The position numbers were made by a program, and so were the translations under genes. This document shows, piece by piece, positions 1 through 8,013 of a DNA stretch of 51,902 bases. Every line of letters begins with the position of its first letter. Position 1 is the first letter of the stretch. The notes beneath the pieces were generated by a model that was not told the DNA's origin, did not search any database, and was given only the letters and a program-made list of their open reading frames with translations. Source of the DNA: a virus; IMG/VR virus record IMGVR_UViG_3300033388_006813, positions 1 through 51,902 of that record, one strand, 5' to 3'.

Positions 1-1
1 C

Positions 2-3000
2 GGAGATGCTATAGCTTGGGCAAGAGATGAATATAATAATGGAAACGCTGCTGTTCAGGCTGCAAAGGGTAATCCTCCTAGAACTCCGTTAAAAGATTAC
101 ACTAATGAAGATGGACCTGGAGGAGTTAATGAAGCTACATCTGGAAATATAGAAGAAACACAATATTCTTGGGATTGGGGCGTTATAAGATTTATTAATC
201 TTAACATATATGCTAATGTTGATAACACAGCTGATGATGACACCGATGATGGCAGAATTACTGCTGCTAATCTTGTATGGTTAGAAGCAGTATTACAGCA
301 AGCTGCAGAAGAAGGTAAGCAAATAATAGTGATGGCTCATGAACCAGCTTTTGACCCAGATTGGTCTCGTAAACCTGATAACTGTTTAGATAGAGATAGG
401 GCGACAAGAGATTTATTCTGTCAGATGATGGAAGATTATGGAGTATTAGCTTATTTTTACGGTCATACTCATGTGTTTAAAACTTTTTATCCTTCTGCTG
501 TTGTTGATGATACAGGAGATTTCGGACATGAACCAAAAGACGCTAATTTCCCACCAAACAAAACTCTTCACATAGATATAGGAAATATTGGTAATGATAC
601 AGGTCAAGGTGATAGCCCAGAGGATGGACCTTATTGGGAACACTCTTGGGGTAGAGGAGATGTTTATGATGATAGGATTGTATTAACTTTCAGGAGAAGT
701 GATGACATATTAGGAACACCACCTCTTTTCACTGATACATTTGATAATGAATATTCTAAACCATCTTATACTATTTATTTTAGTGATTTTGAAATTAATC
801 CATCTGTATTTGAGCCAAGCAGTAGCTCAAGTTCTGAAAGCAGTAGCTCAAGTTCTGAAAGTAGTAGCTCAAGTTCTCAAAGTAGTAGCTCAAGTTCTCA
901 AAGTAGTAGCTCAAGTTCTCAAAGTAGTAGCTCAAGTTCTTCAGAAAGTAGCAGTTCAAGTTCTGAAAGTAGTAGTATATCAAGTTCTTCAGAAAGTAGC
1001 AGTTCAAGTTCTGAAAGTAGTAGCTCAAGCTCTCAAAGTAGTAGCTCAAGCTCTCAAAGTAGTAGTTCAAGCTCTCAAAGTAGTAGCTCAAGCTCTCAAA
1101 GCAGTTCAAGCTCTCAAAGTAGTTCAAGCTCAGGTAGTTATATTATTATAAATAGTGGAGATACAGTGACTGTTTCTCAAGATAATATTTATTTATTTGA
1201 TTCTAATACAAATGATACAGCAACTATCATTGTAAATGGCACTAGTTTTACAATAAAAAATGAGGGGTGTTCTTTTGCATGGGATTATGATTCTATTACA
1301 GATAAAAAAGTATTTGTAACTGTTGGAGAGGAAGTAACGGTAACTATTGGAGATGTTATTTTTAAAGTTGTTTATGAGGGAACGGATGATCCTTTATTCT
1401 CAATAACTTTTATAGATCCTATTTCTAAAGATAATTTTATTTTTGTGTATAGGTTAAATGATTCTGATAGCTTAGCTCTTGCCGATTATTATGCATCTTA
1501 TTATAATATGTCTACTACTCTTGGAGATCCATCTGGCAATTCTGGAAATATTGGAGGAATAGATTGGGAAGTAAGAGGCCAGTTATTAGGAATAGATTGT
1601 ACGAATGTTGAAATATTATCATCTGAATCTGAATTTAATGATAATGTATTGACTCCAATAGAAGATGCGTTAAGTAATTCTGTTGATTTGTTATCGATGA
1701 CGATTTGGGGAATAATTTTAGGATTAAATGTTCCAGGTGGGTTTCGTAGTGGAGGAGTTGATATTGTTTCTTCTACTTCTAGGGTATCAAGAGTTAATAA
1801 AACATTTTCCAAGCAAATAGGAAATAAATTATATAACAAATCTATATTCAAGAGATTTGATGCTACGGATGCTGCTGATGCTCTGATTTGTTCCAGAATT
1901 GATGCTCCAACTTTAGCACTAGCTAAACAATATATTGACAATGCACAAGTTTTGAATAGACAACACTTTGTTAATGGAACTATTTATATAGATCCATATT
2001 CTGATCGTGCTGGTCCTACTGCTGATGCTTATAGAGATAGTATTTTAGATTTTTATAATAATTTAGCACCAACACTTAATCTAGATACATGGTCAACTTC
2101 CTTTATAGATCCATATATAGATGCTGCGATACCTTATGTAACAGATGATAGTTTTGTATGGTCTTGGTTCACAAGTAGAGGAAATAATTCTTTCTTTCAA
2201 AATTCTAATACTATAAGAGTTTTTTTCTATAATGCTGATTATGAGAGTGCTTCTACTGTAAGAAGAAGAGGATCTAAAACATGGTCATTATTATCTTTAA
2301 ATAATGGTTATATAGGAAATGCTGGTTCTATGTCTAATCCTACTTATGAGGGATTTTTAAATCCAATAGCATTTTTCAGAGCATTAAAAAATGGAAGCAC
2401 TATGGGAGAAGCATATTTGTTCAGTCTTCCTTTCTTAGATTGGACAGTGACTTTATTTGGAGATCCTCTTGTTGTAGTTGGATTTCCTATAGATCAGGAA
2501 GAAGATGAAGCTACAATAGAAGAAAATGAATCATGGGATAGAATGTCTAAAGAATTAGCAAGGGCAGCGGCTCATCTTAAGAAGAAAGATAGTGAATTAT
2601 ATAATGTTCTTACAGATGTTGTTGATTTAACTTCTATTAATAAATCTACAGAACTTGTTCTACTTAATTCTGCTAATACTTTATATGAACAAAATAATGA
2701 AATACAAAGGTTGTCAGAATTAACTTCTGTTACTGAAAGATTGTTTATGTATCCTCAAAAAAGATTTAATAGTATAAACAGTATAGATAGCTATTTAACA
2801 CAACAAGAATTTAAGGTGAGTAGGTTATTGAGAGATATAACAGGAGCAGGAATCATCACAGATGATAATCTATTAGATGAGGGATGGTGGAGATTTGAAT
2901 TTTTGGTAGCTGACGATGATACTAATTTTGTTCATTATCATTTCAAATTAAATGTTTATACCGATAGCACTTATGCTACTCTTGCTATACCATATGAGAT

Positions 3001-3250
3001 AAATAGTAGTTCAATGACTAGTTGGACTTATGAAAGAGAAAGAGATGTTTTCTATCCTATAATACCTAGTGGTGTTTCTTCTAGTTATATTGGTAGAAGA
3101 GTCAGATATGAAAGTAGATTAGATCCATTAATAAGTATTGATGAATATTTGATTAGTGGAGAAACTTACTATTTTGAAATTACTCAATATAATGTTGAAA
3201 CAGATACTGAATATTCTACAAGGCAATATTCTGATATTATATATACCTAA
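2..3250 (+). CDS. Appendage protein: metallophosphoesterase domain, Ser tract, TIGR03790-like domain (5' partial)
   Basis: The frame is already open at base 2, so the true start lies left of the window; 1082 residues are visible. Residues about 60-200 resemble a calcineurin-like metallophosphoesterase: VMAHEPAF (about 110-117) and the metal-binding GHTH (154-157). A serine tract with Gln and Glu punctuation follows (about 273-378), then a small beta domain containing VNGTSFTIKNEG that recurs in the frameshifted protein downstream. Residues about 480-830 match my memory of the TIGR03790 family: RLNDSDSLALADYY, SRIDAPTLALAKQYID, and GEAYLFSLPFLDW leading to FGDPLVV. The C-terminus has a helical stretch and a beta-rich end. 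Neighbouring genes suggest a virion surface or tail-appendage enzyme; the substrate is unknown. I am confident of the phosphoesterase motif and fairly confident of the TIGR03790 match. The virion location is inferred. Confidence 0.75.
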   Translation, partial: GDAIAWARDEYNNGNAAVQAAKGNPPRTPLKDYTNEDGPGGVNEATSGNIEETQYSWDWGVIRFINLNIYANVDNTADDDTDDGRITAANLVWLEAVLQQAAEEGKQIIVMAHEPAFDPDWSRKPDNCLDRDRATRDLFCQMMEDYGVLAYFYGHTHVFKTFYPSAVVDDTGDFGHEPKDANFPPNKTLHIDIGNIGNDTGQGDSPEDGPYWEHSWGRGDVYDDRIVLTFRRSDDILGTPPLFTDTFDNEYSKPSYTIYFSDFEINPSVFEPSSSSSSESSSSSSESSSSSSQSSSSSSQSSSSSSQSSSSSSSESSSSSSESSSISSSSESSSSSSESSSSSSQSSSSSSQSSSSSSQSSSSSSQSSSSSQSSSSSGSYIIINSGDTVTVSQDNIYLFDSNTNDTATIIVNGTSFTIKNEGCSFAWDYDSITDKKVFVTVGEEVTVTIGDVIFKVVYEGTDDPLFSITFIDPISKDNFIFVYRLNDSDSLALADYYASYYNMSTTLGDPSGNSGNIGGIDWEVRGQLLGIDCTNVEILSSESEFNDNVLTPIEDALSNSVDLLSMTIWGIILGLNVPGGFRSGGVDIVSSTSRVSRVNKTFSKQIGNKLYNKSIFKRFDATDAADALICSRIDAPTLALAKQYIDNAQVLNRQHFVNGTIYIDPYSDRAGPTADAYRDSILDFYNNLAPTLNLDTWSTSFIDPYIDAAIPYVTDDSFVWSWFTSRGNNSFFQNSNTIRVFFYNADYESASTVRRRGSKTWSLLSLNNGYIGNAGSMSNPTYEGFLNPIAFFRALKNGSTMGEAYLFSLPFLDWTVTLFGDPLVVVGFPIDQEEDEATIEENESWDRMSKELARAAAHLKKKDSELYNVLTDVVDLTSINKSTELVLLNSANTLYEQNNEIQRLSELTSVTERLFMYPQKRFNSINSIDSYLTQQEFKVSRLLRDITGAGIITDDNLLDEGWWRFEFLVADDDTNFVHYHFKLNVYTDSTYATLAIPYEINSSSMTSWTYERERDVFYPIIPSGVSSSYIGRRVRYESRLDPLISIDEYLISGETYYFEITQYNVETDTEYSTRQYSDIIYT
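818..1135 (+). repeat. Serine-tract low-complexity repeat (SSSSSSQ / SSSSSSE)
   Basis: About 106 codons are nearly all Ser, with one Gln or Glu about every seven residues. AGC, AGT, TCA, TCT and related codons alternate, so the DNA repeat is imperfect. It joins the phosphoesterase-containing part to the following beta domain. Similar Lys-punctuated tracts occur at 6441-6955 and 51357-51902. Confidence 0.9.
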
Positions 3251-3258
3251 AGAAAAAT

Positions 3259-6200
3259 ATGACTGAGTATAATCAATATCTAAACTTTTTTGATATGAGA
3301 TTTAGCGCAGCTGGGGGAGGTCCATTCCCGCTTGATTGTGCATTTGCTTTAGGCGGAAGGTCTGGATGGATTCCTAATTATAATCATTATGTTTATGTTA
3401 ATCCATCTCAGGCTACACAGAGTGAAATTGATTTTTATCTTTATAATTCATCTGTTGATTGGGGCGGTTCAATGCACCCTTATATTGGTGCATTTTTAAC
3501 ATGGGCAGAGATAGAAGATATAATGTTTAAATACTATGGAAGTACACTTGATATTCCTCCCTTGCCATCACGACCCAATAGAGTAACTTATGAACTTTTG
3601 CAATATGAAATAGTACAAAAAATACATGCAGATATGGTAGCAAATGTAGGTAATGAAGATGATCCATCTAAAGGTTATACTGGTTATCATTTAGATCCAA
3701 GTTTTTATAATCCATCAAATTTTACAGATCCTTCTAATCTTGATGATTCGTTATTTCCTTATGGAACAGAACTAGATTATGGATTAGATATTAATTGGAA
3801 TCCTGAGGATAAAACTATTGGAGAAAACACATATTCAATAGTTGGTGTAAAAAAAACTGATGAGGGTGGTTATTATATTGATACAAATCCTGTTAAAGAT
3901 TATCAAAGAGGGTTAACAGTATTTAGACCTGCTACAGGATATGTTAATGGTGCAGCTTTTAATTTTAATTCTCCAGCTGTTAGAGAATATTTTGTTCAGA
4001 TGTTAGTTGCGACAGGAACTTGGCCAGGAATTGACAATGGGAATAGAATATATATTGATAATGTTAATGTAGATTATAGTTATGTAAATTACAGAGGAAT
4101 AGAACATGAATATAATTATAAAAGAGACTGGACACAAACGCAAGAGGTTCAAAGAGCAAATACAGTAAGACATTTTGCTAGATTATGGGCATCTATCATA
4201 ATAGAAGCCCAAGAAAGATATTATACCATAAATAATGAGTATATGGATATTATGCAAAATGGATTATATTTTGACATTGACTCCCAATATAGAAATTATT
4301 TTCTTGAAGAACTATATGCTTATGCAGGAAGCTATTTAAATGGAGGAACTTGTGAATCAGCAATATTTTGTAATTTAATAGAGAAGCATATAAGTAGAAT
4401 TGATAATTTTGCTGAAAACGGCAGAAGGATGTGCTATCTGTATAATTTGGGAGACATTTCTGCAGATCCTCCGGACGGTCCAGGAGCTACTTATGATGAT
4501 CCTTATGTTTATCGAATGTTCTTATTTTTCAATTTAATAGCTCAGGATAATACTTATTTCTATATTGCACCAAATTATGAATCTTCAAGTTTTAATAGTA
4601 TTATTTTTGAATATCCAATGGGAAATCCTATTGATCCTGTTGCTTATTATGATGCTGATAGGGGGGTATGGAGAAGAGAGTATCAAAGAGCGACTATAGT
4701 ATTTGATGATTTAGGAGATACATCTCTTAATGTATTAACTGAAAATCATATTTGGCTTGAGTATGATAATCCATCAATAGATAATCCTTCAACAGAATGG
4801 CCTCCATCGTCTCCTAAACTAGGTTATTATGTAGCCACTGATGGAAGTGATGATTTTGGAGATGGAAGTTTTAGTTATCCATGGCTCACGATATCATATG
4901 CTCTTACTCAGTCTGGTCCAGGAGATATTATCTCTGTGAGAGGAGGAACATATAACGAAGGATTAAAAATCACTCAGGGAGAAGTTGGTCAAGAATATTT
5001 AACTGTACAGGCATATCCTGGTGAGACTCCTATTTTAATACCTAGAGCAGCATCTACTGGATGGGTTAATATTGGTGGGAACAAGTGGTCTAATTCTGTA
5101 TCTAAAGATGATAATTATGTATTTTTTGTTTCTTCGGATCTTATATTATGGTATCCATTTTTAGTAAGAGAAAATGTAGGAGGAATAAGTAGAGTTAATA
5201 CAATAGAAGAATTAGATTATCCGCTTATAGAAGGGGTAGATTCAGATCCGTCTTTTAATAGTACATATGATTTATTTTACTCTGAAGAAAACGGAAATGA
5301 CATTGATGTTTATTTGTACTTAGCTGATGGAACTAATCCAAATACTCAAACTGATATTCACATAGGAGGAACCTATGATAGAATTTTAATTGTATCTCCC
5401 AATGTAGAGGTTAATGGACTTATAATAAAATATAGTTATGATGGAATAAAAGTCACAACCGCTGGAGATGGAATAGGAAATAATTCAGCAGACAATGTAA
5501 GAATATTAAACAACACTATTAAATATATAAACTATCAAGGAATATTGGCAGGTAGAGATAATGGATATTACTATAACAATACAATTAGTTATTGCGGAAG
5601 ACCATTAAAGTATGATATTTTAACAGATCCTTCTGCTCCATTTTTTGAGAGAAACGATCAAGATCATTGTATCTATTTCACAGGAACAAATGGGATAATA
5701 GATGGTAATTTTTTAGAAAAGTCATATGGGCAAGAGATGCATCCGTGGTCTGGTTCTACAACAACGCTTCCCGCAAATACAATTATAAGAAATAATTTTA
5801 TAAAAGGGCAATTTGTTCTTTCTGGTGACGGAAATATTATACATAATAACATTGTTTTAGATGATACAGATAGTTTAACCACATGGGCTTCTTTCACTAC
5901 CTATGCTCCATATAATTGTCAAGTCTATAATAATTTATTTTTAGGGTATAGCGGAGTTCGTGCTCTTACAGAGAATGATGACAATGAGTATTTAGAATTT
6001 AGGAATAATATTGTTGTAGTTTTAAATAGTGACAATAGATCTGTTCTTTGGAATGGGAATAGTTCTACTAGTTATATTTTTAGCAATAACATTTATTATG
6101 GTTCCGAAAAATTTAAAGTAGATGGAACAGATTATACTGCTTTTGCGGATTATCTTTCATATATGAATGGCAATAGTTTAGAAGTAGGAACAATTAATGA

Positions 6201-6777
6201 TGAACCTTTATTCGTTAGTGATCAGGCTGATCCAAATAATTATTCTGCAACAGATTATATGCCAACTAGTAATTCTCCTGTTATTGAAGCAGGGTTTGTA
6301 GATGGAGGGGGAGATTTAACTCAAAGAAATCCTAGTGTTTTTTGGTATGATCCTTATGATACTGGAGAATTAGATTTAGGAGGGCAACCTAGAATAGCGG
6401 GAGATGTAGTAGATATTGGGCCATTTGAGTATCAAGGAACATCAAGCAGTAGTTCAAAAAGTTCAAGTTCTAGTAGTTCAAGATCTAGTAGTTCAAGTAA
6501 TCCAAGTAGTTCAAGTTCTTCAAAAAGTTCAAGCAGCTCAAGTTCAAGAAGTTCAAGTAGTTCAAAAAGTTCAAGCTCAAGTTCAAAAAATTCAAGCAGT
6601 TCAAAAATCTCAAGTTCAAGCTCAGCTTTCACTATACTTTTAAAAATAGATTTATGGAATTCTATTCTTGAAGCTTCATCTAGTAGTTCAAGTTCAAAGA
6701 GTTCTAGCAGCTCATCTAAGAGCGTTCAAAGAGTTCTAGCAGCTCAAGCTCTAAGAGTTCTAGCAGCTCAAGTTTAA
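3259..6777 (+). CDS. Glycoside-hydrolase-like and right-handed beta-helix appendage protein, frameshifted at C-terminus
   Basis: 1172 residues as read. Residues 1 to about 515 look like a TIM-barrel glycoside-hydrolase-like domain (IYIDNVNVDY, YFYIAPNYESS, GVWRREYQRATIVF). This is closest in feel to the putative GHL families, from memory only. Residues about 525-1055 begin with the classic parallel beta-helix opening: GYYVATDGSD, then YPWLTISYAL and GDIISVRGGTYNEG, followed by many Asn-rich turns (NNTI, NNFI, NNIV) as in pectate-lyase-like helices. A Ser/Lys tract starts near residue 1061. At about 6723 the frame leaves the Ser reading and ends in a short basic-hydrophobic tail; the Ser frame and a further domain continue in frame -1 (6720-7592). 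This is probably a tail spike or fibre that degrades host polysaccharide. The gene starts 8 nt after the previous stop, without a strong ribosome site. Confidence 0.7.
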   Translation: MTEYNQYLNFFDMRFSAAGGGPFPLDCAFALGGRSGWIPNYNHYVYVNPSQATQSEIDFYLYNSSVDWGGSMHPYIGAFLTWAEIEDIMFKYYGSTLDIPPLPSRPNRVTYELLQYEIVQKIHADMVANVGNEDDPSKGYTGYHLDPSFYNPSNFTDPSNLDDSLFPYGTELDYGLDINWNPEDKTIGENTYSIVGVKKTDEGGYYIDTNPVKDYQRGLTVFRPATGYVNGAAFNFNSPAVREYFVQMLVATGTWPGIDNGNRIYIDNVNVDYSYVNYRGIEHEYNYKRDWTQTQEVQRANTVRHFARLWASIIIEAQERYYTINNEYMDIMQNGLYFDIDSQYRNYFLEELYAYAGSYLNGGTCESAIFCNLIEKHISRIDNFAENGRRMCYLYNLGDISADPPDGPGATYDDPYVYRMFLFFNLIAQDNTYFYIAPNYESSSFNSIIFEYPMGNPIDPVAYYDADRGVWRREYQRATIVFDDLGDTSLNVLTENHIWLEYDNPSIDNPSTEWPPSSPKLGYYVATDGSDDFGDGSFSYPWLTISYALTQSGPGDIISVRGGTYNEGLKITQGEVGQEYLTVQAYPGETPILIPRAASTGWVNIGGNKWSNSVSKDDNYVFFVSSDLILWYPFLVRENVGGISRVNTIEELDYPLIEGVDSDPSFNSTYDLFYSEENGNDIDVYLYLADGTNPNTQTDIHIGGTYDRILIVSPNVEVNGLIIKYSYDGIKVTTAGDGIGNNSADNVRILNNTIKYINYQGILAGRDNGYYYNNTISYCGRPLKYDILTDPSAPFFERNDQDHCIYFTGTNGIIDGNFLEKSYGQEMHPWSGSTTTLPANTIIRNNFIKGQFVLSGDGNIIHNNIVLDDTDSLTTWASFTTYAPYNCQVYNNLFLGYSGVRALTENDDNEYLEFRNNIVVVLNSDNRSVLWNGNSSTSYIFSNNIYYGSEKFKVDGTDYTAFADYLSYMNGNSLEVGTINDEPLFVSDQADPNNYSATDYMPTSNSPVIEAGFVDGGGDLTQRNPSVFWYDPYDTGELDLGGQPRIAGDVVDIGPFEYQGTSSSSSKSSSSSSSRSSSSSNPSSSSSSKSSSSSSSRSSSSSKSSSSSSKNSSSSKISSSSSAFTILLKIDLWNSILEASSSSSSSKSSSSSSKSVQRVLAAQALRVLAAQV

Positions 6778-6955
6778 AAAGTTCAAGTAGTTCAAGTTCA
6801 AAAAGTTCAAGCAGTTCAAGTTCAAAAAGTTCAAGCAGTTCAAGTTCAAAAAGTTCAAGTTCAAGCTCTTCAAAGAGTTCTAGCAGCTCAATTAGTAGTA
6901 GCTCAAGCATTAGCAGCAGTAGCTCAAGCATTAGCAGTAGTAGCTCAAGTGTTGG
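6441..6955 (+). repeat. Serine/lysine tract crossing a frame change
   Basis: Imperfect repeats encode runs of five to seven Ser broken by Lys or Arg, later by Ile. The Ser reading is in frame 1 up to about 6722 and in frame 3 from 6720 to 6955. A short non-Ser island (FTILLKIDLWNSILEA, about 6628-6675) sits inside it. Repeats of this kind are prone to slippage. Confidence 0.85.
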
Positions 6956-7592
6956 TGAATGCCTTTATGTAACTCCTGGAAGTACAACATATGTTGCTGG
7001 AGATGCTTGTTATATTTTTGCTTCAGCAGCAGGAGATATAGCCACTATGGTTATAGATGGTGTTAGTTTTATAATAAAAAATGAAGGAGGGTTGTTCCTG
7101 TGGGATAATAACTCTTCTATAAATAAAAAGATATTTACAATTATTGGCGAATATATAACAAGAAGAGTAGGAAATCATTATATTAAGATAACATATGATG
7201 GGACTGGTAGCCTATTATTCTCTATAGAGTTTACAACTTTTTATGAAAGTGTTTCTGATTTAATCAGTACCTCTCAAGATAGGGGAGAAAATATATCTAC
7301 CGCTTTGTGTAATATGAAAAGAGATTTGGAAAATTCAGAGGTTATTAGTCAAAATATAGATAAACAGTGGCTATTTGAAGGAGTTAATGCAACTTATAAA
7401 AAAGCAGATTTGAAACATAATACTTATAGTAGAGTTGTTCTTGATTTTGTTTTTAGGCTGCAAATACATATAACTACTACATATGGATCTGTCGATAGTT
7501 ATTTGGAAGATAATAATATTCAAGTTCCGCAAACGTTTGCTATTATTTCTGAACTTATTGGATTTACTATAGGTGCTGCATATATTGAATAA
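6720..7592 (+). CDS. Frame -1 continuation: Ser/Lys tract, beta domain and unknown C-terminal domain
   Basis: The frame opens at 6720, just after TAA at 6717-6719. It has no convincing start before the Met at 7047, which lies inside a folded domain, so it is best read as the displaced C-terminus of the gene at 3259. It encodes the rest of the Ser/Lys tract, then a domain (about 6957-7230, including VIDGVSFIIKNEG and FLWDNNSSINKKIF). That domain is clearly related to the one after the Ser tract of the first gene. The last about 120 residues (ending IQVPQTFAIISELIG) are closely similar to the whole separate protein at 7615. Restoring one base near 6723 would give a single protein of about 1440 residues. 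It could be a real mutation, a slippage product or an assembly error. Confidence 0.65.
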   Translation, partial: ERSKSSSSSSSKSSSSSSLKSSSSSSSKSSSSSSSKSSSSSSSKSSSSSSSKSSSSSISSSSSISSSSSSISSSSSSVGECLYVTPGSTTYVAGDACYIFASAAGDIATMVIDGVSFIIKNEGGLFLWDNNSSINKKIFTIIGEYITRRVGNHYIKITYDGTGSLLFSIEFTTFYESVSDLISTSQDRGENISTALCNMKRDLENSEVISQNIDKQWLFEGVNATYKKADLKHNTYSRVVLDFVFRLQIHITTTYGSVDSYLEDNNIQVPQTFAIISELIGFTIGAAYIE

Positions 7593-7614
7593 TAAAATTT
7601 GAAAAAGGAAAAAT

Positions 7615-7986
7615 ATGAAAATAGAGTTTACAATCTTCTATGAAAGCGTTGCTGATTTAATTGCGTCTGCTCAAGATAGAGGAGTAGATATTTCTCTTGC
7701 CTTATGCAAGATGAGAAGAGACTTGGAAAATTCAGAAGTTATTAGTGCAGATATAGACAAAAAATGGTTGTTTGAAGGAATAGATGACACATATAAAGAT
7801 GCAGATCAAAAACATAATGATAGTAGTGATATTCTTCTGTTTGTTGCTGATCTGCAAGAACATGTAACAGAAGAATATGGATCTGTCGATAGTTACCTAG
7901 AAGATAATGGTATTCAAGTTCCGCAAACATTTGCTGATATTTCTGAAGCTGCTGGTTATTCAATAGATGCGGGAAATATTGAATAA
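7615..7986 (+). CDS. Small unknown protein, duplicate of the preceding C-terminal domain
   Basis: 123 acidic residues with no family I recognise. Almost the whole protein aligns with the C-terminus of the preceding frame. Shared pieces are FYESV, the DLI region with QDRG, RDLENSEVIS, KWLFEG or QWLFEG, GSVDSYLEDN and IQVPQTFA. It is therefore a tandem duplication in which one copy is fused to the Ser-tract protein and one stands alone. The start ATG follows AAGGAAAAAT closely. Such pairs can be a fibre tip with its free partner or chaperone, or a baseplate-attachment module; the function is not known. The terminase gene begins 27 nt downstream. Confidence 0.7.
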   Translation: MKIEFTIFYESVADLIASAQDRGVDISLALCKMRRDLENSEVISADIDKKWLFEGIDDTYKDADQKHNDSSDILLFVADLQEHVTEEYGSVDSYLEDNGIQVPQTFADISEAAGYSIDAGNIE

Positions 7987-8013
7987 TAAATTATATTAAA
8001 TTTTGAGGAAAAG

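Noticed and set aside
6637-6650. T TTA AAA slippery heptamer in the Ser-tract gene
   Set aside because: A -1 shift here meets TGA at 6669 and several further stops before the Ser frame opens at 6720, so it cannot join the two parts.
6432-6931. Leu/Glu-rich minus-strand frames opposite the Ser tracts
   Set aside because: They are the complement of serine repeats, as is the long one at 51233-51856; no start signals or gene context on that strand.
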